A stretch of 64,000 nucleotides of DNA from Typhlomys cinereus (GCA_023101885.1 JALPQD010000044.1:6477565-6541564), one strand, 5' to 3'; shown: positions 13,066-25,468, numbered from the stretch's first letter. The notes: a model not told the origin generated them from the sequence alone. Numbers and translations are program-made.

Positions 13066-13160
13066 TTGTTGGTGGTGGTGTTGTTGTCTTTGAGACTGGA
13101 CCTCCTTGTGAAACTCAAGAGATCCTCAGATTTTCCCTAATGGTGCTACAGGAATTTTGA
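13066..13160 (-). repeat. B1 SINE fragment, reverse
   Basis: gtctttgagactggacctcc, tgaaactcaagagatcctca, then aatggtgctacagg; low similarity. Confidence 0.4.
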
Positions 13161-13939
13161 AGTTTCCCTTAATTTTTAAAAAGCATGCTTAGAAAAGAGA
13201 CTGTCCTCTTTAATGGTGGGCTAAGTCAAGTAACTTGTTTAATTTGCCTCTACTAATAATCACACAAAAGGGAAACACTCTTTGATACCTACAGATGAAT
13301 CTGCTTTCAATAAAAGACACTAAATAGATCTTAAGTATTTTTCTGGTAATCCAGAGATTTTGCCAATACTCACATTTGAGAGACCACTTTTCTTCTGGTT
13401 GTGGTGAATCTGCAGTTGAGGATGGTGTGGGGCTTTTGAAAGTTCTTTGTTTATTTACTTCTGTAGAAGGCTATCATGAAAGCACATAAATACCTCGCAT
13501 AACTAAAAGTCAGATGTACCACTTAATATGTTCAGACAGTTCAGGTACAAACTGTACTCTCATTTTGTATAAAATTCCTTTCATTGCCAGGTGTTCAGAA
13601 AGCATCATAAGACCAGTAAAATGATGAAATAGTCAAACCCACAGTCACAATAAATACAATGAACTAGTCAAATAATGCATTTTTAAAATTTTCCTTCTGC
13701 AAGGTAAGAATGTTTAGCTTTTCATCTTCATTTTTCTTAATGTTGACATGTTATTTTTTATTGGTGTCACTTTTTCTGTGTTATCTCAAAGACATATTGT
13801 GATCATCTGTACTCACATATAGAAAGTTTGAGAAATGTGGATGCATCTACATGTAGTACAATAGACAGGGAGAAGTAGACAGGCCCACAGAAAATAGATA
13901 GGCCCATATAAGCTTCATGTCTGTCAATACCTGTTTAGG

Positions 13940-14335
13940 TTTCATTACTCATTGCTGCAAAGAATTACTTGATCCAAGCAACTTTAGAGGAAAATGGTTT
14001 AGCACATTTACAATTCTAGGTTATAGTCCATTAATGTGGGGAAGTCACAGAAGCTAGATCCCGATGCAGGAGTTCACATCACATCCATAGCAAGAAGAGC
14101 AAGCTTTGAGTCTTTGCATGATTGCTTGCTTGTGAACTTGGTCAATGTGGATATAGTCCTTGACCACCTGCCTCTGGATTGGCCCAACTCACAATCATCT
14201 GAGTATCCCCCCATTAATTAATTCTCTAAAGACAACCCCCCACAAGCATGCCCAGAAGCCAACCTTAATCTAGAGACCCCCTCTCATGTGTGCCCTCCCT
14301 CCTAGGTGTCACATTAACAACTGATACTATCACAA
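13940..14335 (+). repeat. Rodent interspersed repeat, same broad family as 4687 and 61105
   Basis: Contains tttcattactcattgctgca, tataggttatagtccatt-like, cctctggattggcccaactc and acaagcatgcccagaagcca and ends near actgatactatcaca. Diverged; boundaries approximate. Confidence 0.55.
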
Positions 14336-14579
14336 TGCCCACCTTGTTTGTCTTAAACATATATTGCTCAACTTAGAGATTAAAGTATGACCCTAGTGGA
14401 GATCATTGTAAGTTGTGCACATGGCAGTGAATAAAGAAGCAAATGAGCAAGCTACCTTGTTTACTGCATTAGTGCCTTTGTGCCCAATGAGAGTATGCAT
14501 CTGTAACTCTGCTTCTTAAAGACCTGATGTGTTACTTAGCATTGCTCAAGAAAAGACAATACTTTAAAGAAAAAGCCTC

Positions 14580-14768
14580 TATTTATTTGATAGAGGGAAA
14601 CAGGAAAAGAGAGAGTCAGCACATGGTTGCCACTATACATGTATGGAGGTCAAAGTCAACTCTGAAAGTCAGTTCTTTACACTACATTGGCCTCTGGGGA
14701 TTGAACTCAAGTCTCCAGGTTTATGTGCAGACACCTTCATCCACTGTGACATCTCTCTGGCACCATAT
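14580..14768 (-). repeat. B3-type SINE, reverse
   Basis: tatacatgtatggaggtcaa, gtcaactctgaaagtcagtt, ttgaactcaagtctccaggt, cactgtgacatctctctggc. Confidence 0.55.
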
Positions 14769-14839
14769 CCATTTCTTCAGAATTATAGAATCAACTAGTT
14801 GGAAATGTGTTTAATGACTACATATTACTAGTTGGTTGT

Positions 14840-15183
14840 TGTTACAGTTTGCATATGAAAATGTTCCACACAGGTTTCAATGTTTGAGCACTTGTTTTGC
14901 TTTGGAGAGTTGCCAAACCTTTGGGATGTAGGAATTAGCTTGCTGATGGAAGCTACTAGAGTCATCCCTGTAAAGAGGTGGCCTTGCATTGCTTCCAGCC
15001 TGAGTTCTCAGCTTTCTGTCTGCTATCTCTGTACACTCCTGCATCCACAGACTGACCTGTATCAATGCCTTCTCTCCCATGATGGACTACATTCCTTCCA
15101 ACTGAAGCGAAAAGTAATCCTTCCTCCCTTGGCTGGCTTTTTTGTCTAGTTTCAGTCATAGCAATGAGAAAAGTAACTACTAA
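14840..15183 (+). mobile_element. MaLR-type solo LTR
   Basis: Starts tgttacagtttgcatatgaa, includes ggcttccagcctgagtt-like and catgatggactacattcctt, and ends agcaatgagaaaagtaacta, the characteristic end of rodent ERVL-MaLR LTRs. No internal sequence; boundaries approximate. Confidence 0.65.
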
Positions 15184-15394
15184 AATTGTTGATATAGAGA
15201 GCAAGATGACCCAGTGATATTCTAGCTTGACCATTCGTTGGGATGTCTTGGGCAAGACTAAGTCTTATATACCTTCCTTTGCAAGAGAGACAAAGACTGA
15301 AAATTTTCCTTAGATGCAGAAGGGAACAAATTATTTTACCTCATTAATGCTATGGTATAAGTACAGTAGTTAAAATATTTTGGGTGTGCTTTTA

Positions 15395-15485
15395 AGTCTA
15401 TTCACGTAGCCCCAGTTCTGGAACTCACGATCTTGTCCCTCTGCCTCCCAACTGCAGTGAATGTGCCAGGTACACCCAACTCTTG
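15395..15485 (-). repeat. B1 SINE fragment, reverse
   Basis: gtagccccagttctggaact, cacgatcttgtccctctgcc, tcccaactgcagtgaatgtg. Confidence 0.5.
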
Positions 15486-16461
15486 CCAAATATTCTTTAA
15501 GGCTTCATTTTAATGTGATGTAGTTTAAGGCATTCATTGCATTCATTTCATAATGTTGTCAAGGGAATGTTAATAATTATATTCTGTGGAGCCAGCTGTC
15601 TTTGTGAAATTTAAATACATGTTCTATAGAAGTATAGCAAACAAAATATTCCTATTAAAATATGGTCAAAAATAAATCGAAAGCAACTGCCATCTGCAGA
15701 AAATTTCTCATGGAAATCATTGACGAAAGGAACAAAAGCATGTCATTGTATATACCAACCTTTCCTTCTGCATTATCCACTAAAATGACATTTCAAAAGA
15801 CTCACAGTAGGTAGCATATGGAATACTCCATAAACACTGATTAGATTTAATAATGTTTGTATCACTGTTTGGGAACATGTACAAGGAATGCAACAGCCAT
15901 ATATTATTAGCATCAAAATAACTCAGAAGAAAAGCTAATTAAGGCAAGACTGGTTTAAAAACTTAGCAAAATTGTCACCAGAAATAACCACCTCCCCACC
16001 TGCATAGAACTTGAGACTGGCTTTCATGCATACAAAACAGACTTGGTTCCTAGAGCTTAGCTGTGGCTTCTATGAAAAATGATAATGGGCTGTGACAGTG
16101 CCGTTTTCAGCCTGTCTTGGATTACACAAAAACCAAGTCTCAGAAAAACCACCCTGTTGCTCATGGTGAGGTTTCAGCCAAATCACCTCAAGGGAAAGCA
16201 ACATCCATTGTGGTCTACACCTCTGCTGCGCTGCGCTCAGTGACTCTCCCTGATTGTCAAAATCTCTGTTTACCTCACCAATGTACACCAGTTTAGTTAG
16301 ACATCATAGTAACAAAGATCCACTCATGACCTGCCATGATGTTTGATTTACATCTGTCTTGAGCAACAGTGCATGTAGTTAAATTGTGTTTTCATAGGAG
16401 TCCCTAGTGCTGACTTCATTGATCATAACTGGAAGAAAAGAGGAGCAAATTAAAAATAAAC

Positions 16462-16640
16462 AGTGAAATGGCTCAATTTGTAAAGGCACCTTTAGGCAAA
16501 CTTGGTCACCTGAATGTAATTCCCCAGAGTCCACATGGAGGAAGGAGAGGAGAAAACCATGGTATAGATTCTCTCTCTCTCCTCCCTCTCTTTCTCTCTC
16601 TGTCTCTATCTCTTTCTCTCTCTTTCAATTTTATAAATTA
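16462..16640 (+). repeat. B3-type SINE with CT-rich end
   Basis: agtgaaatggctcaatttgt, aaggcacctttaggcaaact, tgtaattccccagagtccac, then a pyrimidine-rich simple repeat 16567-16625. Confidence 0.5.
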
Positions 16641-17204
16641 GACTATCAGAAAAGAAACAGGTCGTTTTACAGGAGAATCATTTGTTGGACAAAAGATTTC
16701 CACAAGTCACACACTCATTATTTCTAATAAATTTCTGTGGCAGTATTATAAAATACATGAATGTGCAACTCTTATAGAACTGATTTTAAATATTAGAGTA
16801 AATTTCTTTGTGTCATGTTTAGACCCTTTCAACAATAACACTTCTCTAATATTTGTAGGCCTTTCAAAGTAGCATCTTCCTGCCTTGTGCTCTCATCTGT
16901 TTAATTGTTTTCTTCTTCATTCATGTAAAAATCAAAGATACCTCCAAAAAATGCTTTATATATTCCCTATTATTATTAATTCAGGGCATGTTTTCCCATA
17001 GCGGCATCAAAATATGAATCTAAATTGTATTTCAAGGGTCTAATTTGTCCATGTTACTCTTACAGCAATATATTAATTAGCTATGAATATTAAGTGGCTG
17101 GATTGTTTTCTGTAGATCTAGCTTCCGTGATTATTCTTAGTTTGTGTGCCTTAGTTTCAGTCATTTGGATGAAATGTCTTTTTACTGTTAATTTTTAAAT
17201 TGTT

Positions 17205-17350
17205 CTGGGGGTGGGGGGCATGTGCCACTGGAAGCTAGAGAACAACGTGTAGGAGTCAGCTGTCTCTGTTTACCTATGGATGTCTGGGATTGACCTCAAG
17301 CACTCAGGGTTGGCAGGAAACATTGCCAACTTGTAAACTACCTCATCAGT
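17205..17350 (-). repeat. B3-type SINE, reverse
   Basis: gcatgtgccactggaagcta, gtaggagtcagctgtctctg, tgggattgacctcaagcact, ctcatcagtcc. Confidence 0.5.
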
Positions 17351-17670
17351 CCATGAAAATTTCTCATTCAGTAGTAAATGGATACATATTTTAATGATGC
17401 CTTCCACAGGGTTCTTTTCAGTGCTTCTCTGTTTTTCTACTTTTATTTGGATTTGAAAAAATTAATTTATAAAACATGATACTATTAAAATATACAAGTC
17501 ATTTATCTTGTGTTCTTTCTAATCCTTACACCTATTTTTTACTTTTATTTGTATTACAAAAACTAACTCGTAGAAAGGATAATACTAAAACATGCAATTT
17601 ATTAATATGACCTAGGAGTTCAGAATACATTTTACATGCTAGTAAATTTAAATGCTGGTTTTGCATTTTT

Positions 17671-18082
17671 TGTAAGTGCTGCTGATAAATTCACAACCCA
17701 ACAGCTTAAGGGATTAAGGGGTTTTACTTTGCTTTAAGATTGCTAGTTATATTTCTTAGTCCAGCTTGGCAGGAGAATTAATACCAATACCAGTAACTAA
17801 GGGCCATGCCATATGCACAGGAATTGATGAGAAAGAGGCAAACCTCACTTACCAGACAGTCTGTCAACGTATGCCTAAGAATACCAACTGACTATGTCAC
17901 CTCCCTCCATTTTGTCCATCTGACCAGGCAATGGTCCCACCCACCATGGGCTAGGTCATTCCTTACCAGTGAGACAATATTCTGCAGGTTTGTTTAGGGC
18001 TGATCTTAACTGTCAGTTCTCAGCTGTGCCTAAAGCTCCATCTGCAACTGTACAGTTGAAGCCTATGTATCTAACTAGCACA
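17671..18082 (+). repeat. Diverged copy of the 414-bp LTR family
   Basis: Shares gctgataaat, cagcttaagggattaagggg, tagtccagcttggcaggaga, caataccag, gtcccacccaccatgggct and a ctaactagcaca end with the LTRs at 22610 and 57395, but is much more diverged and hence older. No target duplication was identified. Confidence 0.6.
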
Positions 18083-18097
18083 AGTAGAATAAGCATA

Positions 18098-18249
18098 TTG
18101 TACTGGCACACGCTTTTAATCTCAGTGCTTGGGAGGTAGAAGCAAAGGATCAGGGGTTAAGGGTGATTATCTGCTTCATAATGTGTGAGAAGCCAGCCTA
18201 GGCTAGGCTATCTGAAACCCTATCTCAAAAAAATAATTAAAAAAAAAAG
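18098..18249 (+). repeat. B1 SINE
   Basis: tactggcacacgcttttaat, ctcagtgcttgggaggtaga, gccagcctaggctaggctat, ctatctcaaaaaaat and an A tail. Confidence 0.7.
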
Positions 18250-18627
18250 ACAGAGGAAAGTGTGTTCATAGAAACAGGGTAAACCTAGAGCACTGAAGAG
18301 GAAAGAATCATTTTAGAAACCCAATTTGCATGCTCAATATGGGTCACTTATGGCCAGAGTTTCGTCTTTACAGAATTTTGGGGGGATGTCGCACCCAAAC
18401 TAGGAATTCAGCCGATTTTCTCATCTAGTGTTCAGTTAATAACTGTTTAGTTGTGTGCTTAATGTAAAAGTACTAACAACTTAACATTTTGGAACACTTG
18501 ACTCCTCTCTTGACAATGTCTGGGCATTTGTAGATGAAAAAGGTCTATTTTTGTTTGGCACGCAAACAAGTGAAATCACTTTGGCTCAACCACCCTATTA
18601 AAATCAGAATACTGGAAGAAAAGAGCC

Positions 18628-18785
18628 AACAGCCAGGAATGGGGGCTCAGATCTATATTCCCAGGATTCAGGAAGCTGAGACATGAGAGTCACCGTGAGT
18701 TCAAAGCCAACCTTGGCTACATAGTGAGTCCATGTTAGCCTGGACTATAAAGTGAGACCCTTTCTCAAAAGACTGAGGGGGAAGG
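18628..18785 (+). repeat. B1 SINE
   Basis: aggaatgggggctcagatct, cccaggattcaggaagctga, caaagccaaccttggctaca, gagaccctttctcaaaa; the duplicated middle typical of rodent B1 is visible. Confidence 0.7.
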
Positions 18786-20647
18786 AGGAAGACAGAGAGA
18801 GAAAGGAGACAGAGGAAGAAGCATGTATTGATAATTTCAGTGTATGGTGGTGACTGTTTTTTTCCTCTCTTTCTGTTTCACTATGCCTAACAGTCTAATT
18901 CTGTTTTGTAGACCTTGTCTATATATTTGAATTTGCTAAGTCCAGCCAGTGACTACTTTCCATCTTCTCAAACAGCACAGTTTCTGTAAGTACAGGACCA
19001 TTGTTATTCAGCAGATAGTCTTGCAAAACTGAAAATCTGTAACCACTGAATAGTAGCACTTTGCTTTCTCTTTCACCTGTCCTCTGAAAACCACCCTTCA
19101 AGGCTCTATTTCTAGGAATTTGTCTTCTTTAGGTACATTCAAAGGACCACTGTTTTAGGAGGGGGGCAAAAACCTGGGAGAGAGCCCAGCATTTCCTCCA
19201 CTGCTAGTGAGCTTGGTCATGGAATTTTAACACTGCAACAAATAGTCCCAGCTCCATTGTTTTCAGCAAAATTCTGAATAATACTCAGAAACCCTATTTT
19301 GGAATAGTCACAAAGTAGCTCTAAAATGTAGGTATCAATGTCTAGCTGGGCACATATGTTAGAAATTTCTTGGTGGTCCTTCATAAGAGCACTCTCTGTC
19401 TCTCTCTCTTTCTCTCTCTGTCTCTCTGTCTCTCTCTGTCTCTGTCTCTCTCTCTCACCCCCTACCTCTCTCCCTCTTAGGCTCCTAAGCAAAAATCTGT
19501 GTATACTATATTGCCAAAAGGAGAAGACAGTCACCAATTCCTCTACCTTTAAATTGTACATAGCCACAAGACTTCTTATAGATATAAGTAACCTTTGGTC
19601 TCCTTTGTGCATACATTGTGTAGAGTTAATGGCAGAAATCAAAATTCACTTGCTTCTTTTCCTTTTTTTATTGTAGAGGAAAACATATAAAATTAGAATT
19701 TCCCTCATAAAATGTTTCCACATACATAGTACAGCATTGTTAGTTATAGGAAGAGCATTGTTCAGCAGATTCTAGAAACTTTTGTATCTTGAAAAATTTC
19801 TTATGATCACTGTACAAAAGCCCCTCCATTCTCTTCAACCAAGCATCTGGAAAGTATTGTTCTGCTTTCTATTTCTATGACTCACACTATTTTAGACACT
19901 TCATGTAAGTGAAGTCATACAGTGTTTATTCTTCTATGACTGGCTTATTTCACCACAACGCTCTCAGTTCCTCTGTGTTGTCCCATAGACAAGATGCCCT
20001 TCCTTTTAAAATCCATGTAGAATTGCATCATGAGTATGTACCATATTGTCTTGATGGGCACCTGACTTGATTCCATGGCTTGACCATTGTGCATAGCACT
20101 GCAGTCATTGTGGGAGGGCAATCTTACCTTTCTTTTTTTTCTTTTTGCTTTTTTAGTCCAAGAGATAGTTTTGAATAACACATTGACAATGAAAATCTAT
20201 ATGATTTCTAGGACCATGTAATTTTTTGAGGTGTCACAGCCGCAAATACATTATGGATAGATCTGCAGTCCTGGTTTGTATCCATGTCACAGAGAGAACA
20301 CTACTGAAGCTATTTTGTTATTGTTTGTTTGCTTCAAGCAGAAAAATTTCACTGGTATATTTTCACTCTTCCAACCAAGGAAGGAAAAGGAATGTGGCCT
20401 TTGGTAGGAATGCTACTGTATTTGAATAGTTTCTTCCACATTGAAAATGTAACAAATAAGTATCTTCAGAATTAACTAATGTCATTTCAAGTTAAATTAA
20501 TACTGGAAGAATATAAAACCTACAAATAACCCAGAAAAATAATGAACCCATCCATACACAGACACATATTCATGCACATAAATGCATATATATTAATGAA
20601 CCCTAAAAATAAAGCATTGCTAAAGAGCATGAGAAGTATGTTACAAA
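18786..20647. other. Intron sequence, nothing recognised apart from the CT tract
   Basis: The stretch 19680-20110 (ataaaatgtttccacataca, cactattttagacacttcat, gactggcttatttcacca, tgcatcatgagtatgtacca) has the feel of an old L1-like or other repeat but could not be assigned. Confidence 0.4.
19392..19475. repeat. (TCTCTG)/(TC)n tract
   Basis: About 80 bases of tctctctgtctctctc-type pyrimidine repeat; creates long spurious reading frames on both strands. Confidence 0.85.
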
Positions 20648-20990
20648 GGAGATCAGACAGATGGCTTGGTGGGTAAGAAGGCTTGCTGCACAAGCATGAG
20701 GAGTTGATGAATTCAGATCTCAGTTCCCACGGAAAAGACAAGTATGTTCCCATGAGCTCATAGCCCAGCACGGTGGTGGGCAGAGATAGGATTGCTAGGG
20801 CTTGCTTGCTGGTCACCATGCTAGTTCCAGGTTCAGTGAGAGACTCTGTCTCAAAGGAGTAAAGTGGAGAATATAAAATGATACACCAGATGTCTTCCTC
20901 TGTCCTCCACAAGTGCAGGCACAGGCATGCTTGCATATACATGCATATATAACAGCCACACATATACCGCAAATACACACATACATGCAT
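20648..20990 (+). repeat. B4-type SINE (tRNA head plus B1-like part)
   Basis: cagatggcttggtgggtaag head, ttcagatctcagttcccac, then a 7SL-like portion (gcccagcacggtggtgggca, ggttcagtgagagactctg, tctcaaa) and a tail with cctctgtcctccacaagtgc. Confidence 0.65.
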
Positions 20991-21654
20991 ACACAAAAAA
21001 GATATAAATATATCTAAAAATGTTTATCAAAAAATTAATCGTTGGTGGCAAAAATAAAATCTACCTAGTGAAAATTCTAGCCCACACTTGGGCCAAATTA
21101 AGCTATCATTTTTGGTGAATATATTCAGGGAAACATTTTTGAAATATTTGACTGCATGAGAGAGGTATATAGATTAAAGTCCATGTACCTTGAAATGTAC
21201 TTCCTTTCAAATATATAAGATGTTTTAGTAATGAAGGAAGACATCAAAGTAAAGTCTAAGGTTATTCAGGATCATCTAAGATAATTTGTGACAGGTTATC
21301 ACATGAATAGATTCAGATAAGTGAACATAGGTCTTCAAAACTTAGGAAAGTAGAGTTGCAACTTTCCTGTCAAGGATGACAAACAATCCAGATTGAAAAG
21401 GAATAAGAGTTCTCAATAGGCAACTGGGTTAGAAAATATAAAAGTTGTCTTTCAATGCTATTATTTTTGTTTTATCTCTGTCTCTGAGCTAATGTACTTT
21501 AGGCTAAATTGATTACTGTGTACTTCAAAAGTCTCTAAACCTGTTTATGCCATCAACTACCTTCAATACAGTCTAGAGCAGAAATAATACATGAATTAAG
21601 CAACTATTTAATGTCTGATATTTCCATTACAAGAATGCCAGGGTGTCATTGGGA

Positions 21655-21830
21655 TGTAGGTCAGTTGGTTGAGAGCCTGTCTAGCATGAAAGGAGCCCTT
21701 GGTTCCATTCCCCATACAGCATTAAATTACATGTCTATAATTTCTGCCCTTCAGATATAGAGGTAGGGTCAGGAATTCTAGGAACAGCCTGAGACCCAGT
21801 TTTGTTTTTGTTTTTATTTTTGTTTTGTTT
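21655..21830 (+). repeat. ID plus B1-like dimeric SINE
   Basis: gatgtaggtcagttggttga, gcctgtctagcatgaaagga, ttggttccattccccataca, then B1-like tctataatttctgcccttca and gagacccagttttg. Confidence 0.55.
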
Positions 21831-21957
21831 TGTTTTAAATCAAGCTCTGGAATCCTTTTGCTGGAGCATGATGCTTATATTGTGGATCTGGGGCGTTTAG
21901 ATACTCACCACCACTTACCAAAAGTTAAAAATTTAATAAAATGACAGGCTTTATTGG

Positions 21958-21982
21958 AAGAGAGAGAGAGAGAGACAGAGAG

Positions 21983-22027
<45 letters not shown>
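21958..22027. repeat. (GA)n microsatellite
   Basis: gagagagagagacagagaga then an uninterrupted GA run of about 35 bases. Confidence 0.85.
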
Positions 22028-22030
<3 letters not shown>

Positions 22031-23440
22031 ATATATCAGGGCTTGCAGGGTTCCTTGATCAGCGTGCTTAACTCGCGATCCTGATAGGTACCAGGGTGGG
22101 ATCAGCAAGAATTAAGTCAGGCTGGGTCAAGAGGGGATCTTGGAAAAAACAAACAACCAAGTCCAAAATTTATTATGGAACCTAATCCCTTACATACCAT
22201 GAAACAGGGGGTGAAGTCTGTACACTGAGTAGAGTGATGTCATCAATAGTGACAGACTGCAGGTGCAAAGTCCACAACAGGTGGGACCACCATCAACAAT
22301 ACAGCACTGCTAATCCTTAGATATATTAATAGGCCCTAATGGCCCCATAGAGTGTAGAGAAAGAACAAGTCAGGAACATGGTGATACAATTACAATAATA
22401 AAGCTCTGTGCCAGTCCTTTATGCTAATCAATGTCTAGATGGCTTCCAAAGAACAGGAAGGAATATGTAAAAACCACCTCTGCCTTTGAACCCAGTTTGA
22501 GACTGGACAGAGACAGGACAAGATCCATCCCTGCCCCTTGCGAAAAGGTCAACAGGAATCCGCCTAAGACTATACTGCATAGGCTGGCATCTATGCTGAC
22601 ATAGGCACATGTTGCAGTCCGCCTGCATGGTTGCTGATAAATGACCATTACACAGCTTAAGGGAACAAGGAGTTTACTTTCTTAAGACAGTCCGGTTACA
22701 GTTCATAGTCCAACTTGACAGGAGAGCACACACCAACACCAGGGCTGAGGGAACTGGCCACCATAATGGCTGAGAGATGGACAATCCTTACTTGCCAGAT
22801 CAGCATGTCTGGCCAAGTATACAGAAGGATGCCAACTTTCTCAACCAGCTCTCTGTGATTTATCCAGGACCTAATCCCACCCACCATGGGCTGGGTCTTC
22901 CCCAGAAGCTAGAAAATCTCCTTCAGGTTTGCTCTGGGCTTAACTCAACCATCAACTCTCTACAACTGTGTCCAGAGCTCAAACCCTCAACAGTCAAGTT
23001 GACACCTGTGCTTAACTATGACAGCACAGAACTATGCTGAAATAGGGGGCACACTGCAACTGAGACCGCAGAAATGGCTTGAGCGTTCCCTACAAGGGCT
23101 CCCATCAGAGGTTAAGTTCTCCAAGTGAGAAGCCCCTGTCCATGTTTTTATTCAGCTTTTAAAGGAGTTTGGCACCAAATACGCAGAGTAAACTGGGTCT
23201 GCAAACTCTGTATACGGGTAAAAGCACATGTTCTCAGAGTAGTCATGTAGACATTGGACGCCAGGAGGAACGGGATAACACAGTTTAAGTGTTATAATCA
23301 TCCCTTTGTCTGTCCATCTGCTTGCAGAGCCTGTATATATCTTAAGCTGACATTTATGTTTTAATTAAGGGGGGGCTACTTCAAGAGACTGGGCAGAGAG
23401 AAAGGGACATCTGCACTCGTTCATGAGCAGCTGCCTGCCA
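22028..23440. repeat. Unclassified repeat-like block hosting the solo LTR
   Basis: Sequence on both sides of the solo LTR (22028-22609 and 23024-23440) is contiguous once the LTR and one gcaca are removed. It is more CpG- and GC-rich than nearby intron, and its minus strand holds aataaaaacatgg and tttaaaag near 23150, which might be an old LTR in the same orientation as the ERV at 43300. A homology search would be needed to name it. Confidence 0.35.
22610..23023 (+). mobile_element. Solo LTR, 414 bp, with 5-bp target duplication
   Basis: Begins tgttgcagtccgcctgcatg and ends ttaactatgaca, i.e. TG...CA termini. The 5 bases before it (gcaca, 22605-22609) repeat directly after it (23024-23028). 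The same 414-bp unit forms the left repeat of the composite element at 57395. Five-base duplications and TG...CA ends fit an ERVL/ERV3-class LTR. Orientation is given by the TG end and could be the reverse, as no polyadenylation signal was identified. Confidence 0.8.
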
Positions 23441-24604
23441 GCCAGTTTTTAGTTAAAGAACTTTTCAATTTTGTTTTCTATAGGTATATAAAATTTTTTT
23501 CTTTTATATTTTCTTTTTATACTTACTTGTAGCATATCTGCAAGTTACTGTTTCTTTCTCTTCTGAGTAAAATCTTTGGCTATCAAAAAAATGAGGAAAT
23601 CCCTCCCTGTTCTATTTCATATTTCCATCACTGATGTCATATGCAGGCTGGAATATTCACATCCTAGCCACTCTCTCTAGGTCCCATCTCTTAACTTTTC
23701 CTCATTTTCTCAAGATAGTCTTAACTCTGTTTTTCCTGCACATGTATTCAATCTGGCATTTTAAAGGTAGAATGAATCTTGCAGAATTTCTACTGTAACT
23801 GCCTTATTTTGTAACCAAACTGAGGGAACATAGTCTTCAGCTCACCCTGTCTATGCACCAGTTCTTCCCACTATCCGTCTTTTTTTCCAGTACACACAGT
23901 AGACTTTTCTCACTTGTTTACCTTGTCAGCAATTTCATTTAAATAAGGAAGAATAAGCAAGAACTGGTAAAATAATAGCATCCAAATTGAAAGCTATTAG
24001 TTAAATTGGAAGAACATGGTTGGAAACGGCCTACAATTAATTATTAAAATTCTTAAACCTGTAATGAGGTATTAAACAAACAAATGTAGGGGAAGTGTCA
24101 TAACATCAATAAAAAGAAAATGAAAAATAGCTAAGAATTCAAAGAATTATATTAGCATAGTAACCCCAAATATCAACAATTCATTCCAAGCAGAAAATAT
24201 ATCAAAATTACCTAGTACCATGAAAAATTAGAACCCATACAGACTTATAATAAAAATGAGAAGCGATGATTTTCAGATACGTAGCATCATTCATAAATAT
24301 TTATAGTTATGTTTTAAAATGTATTATTTCTTAATTCATTTATGATCCAAATTTGTTGCCACCCAAAATAAAATATAATTCCACAGGAAACTATTTTTTG
24401 GCAAAATTCACACTATCCTTTTTGATTTATTGGGAGTAATAACAAAATAGTATTCTGTAATCATTAGAAATTTTGAGCATGGACTGCAGGATCTGATTAA
24501 TGTTTTGCTCTCTTAGACTTGCATTTCCAGAATATTTCTTATTTGGAATGGAGTAACTTATCAAGTCTCAACCTATTCAGACTAAAGGCATGTTCATTGT
24601 ACAC
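23441..24604. other. AT-rich intron sequence, nothing recognised
   Basis: No repeat, splice pair or coding signal recognised. Confidence 0.6.
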
Positions 24605-24617
24605 AAATGTGGGTGTA

Positions 24618-25468
24618 CAGAAGGGGAGGGCATATAGTCCAGTAGATTAAAAAGTAACCATTTTGCAAATGGGTGATTGACCCCTCCCATTGCCAAATGC
24701 CATATGACCCTGTGATTCCACTTTTGGGTATAAGTATTACATCTACCCTTGAATGTGCTCTTATAATAAGACTCCAGTTTAACAGCTTTTTGTCTCTGGC
24801 CAGGGAGTGACATACAGTGTCCATCACGATGGAGTGAAGAGCATTGCAGGAGCAACAAAACTGCAAAAGAAAATCAACAAACCACTATCCAGAACTTCAG
24901 AGACTCTATATCAAACACCTAGAACTAGGCCAGACTAATCTCTCCCCATCCTGAAGCTCAGGGATATTTGCGGAAGGGTGTAAGAGCAAAAGGATGGGAG
25001 GAGCAATGATTTGCAGGTTACTCCACACAAGTTAGGGCCGAAGCAATCATAATTGGACATTGCATGCCCGGCGCAATGTCCAACACACTATTGACCTCAC
25101 AAAGTCTAGCATCTGCTAAAGGCCCCAAGATCTTTGGAGGCAAGGGATTGACAGCCACAGTAGTATTCCTATGCTTAAGGGGAACACAGGAAAGGGTTCA
25201 GGGAAATACCACTGGGTCCTTGTACGTCATCGGAGAGGAGGGCCCAGAGAAGAGTCAGGCATGCACAAGAAAGGACTCTGGGAATTGGGGCGGGAGGCAC
25301 GGGGGGGGATGGGAAGGGAGGGGTGGGGGGGGAGCAGGGGGTTCGGGGGAAGGAGGAGAGAGGGAGGGAACTGGTATACCTATTAAGTTTGTATGAGCTG
25401 AAATAATAATAAAAATGTATTATAAAAAAAAGAAAAACATAAAAAAAGTATCTCCCTTTAAAAAAAAA
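24618..25468 (+). mobile_element. 5'-truncated L1 3' end, + strand
   Basis: Contains the tail of ORF2 (gaccctgtgattccactttt, the equivalent of the PYDPxIPLLG region), the 3' UTR seen in the minus-strand L1 (cctaatctctccccatcctgaagctcaggg-type block, acaagttaggg, gcaatgtccaacacac) and the G-rich tract, then aataataataaaaatg and an A tail. Flanked by a perfect 13-bp target duplication aaatgtgggtgta at 24605-24617 and 25469-25481. Two A-runs in the tail are separated by gtatctcccttt. It interrupts an older SINE. Confidence 0.9.

Larger units (their letters stand above)
9346..13939. other. Intron sequence with hairpins and microexon candidate
   Basis: Long stretch poor in recognised repeats; only the reverse fragment at 10845, the B1 fragment at 13066, the inverted repeats at 10534 and 12435, and the splice-site pair at 11887. 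A CpG-containing stretch at 9640-9730 stands out slightly but was not identified. Confidence 0.5.

Noticed and set aside
19217..19676. Long reading frames on both strands (141 and 112 codons)
   Set aside because: They are created by the stop-free CT/GA simple repeat at 19392-19475; no domain or codon structure is visible outside the repeat.
20520..21051. Minus-strand reading frame of 158 codons, cysteine- and methionine-rich
   Set aside because: It overlaps a B4-type SINE and a CA/TA-rich tail; the residues reflect gcatgcatac-type repeats.
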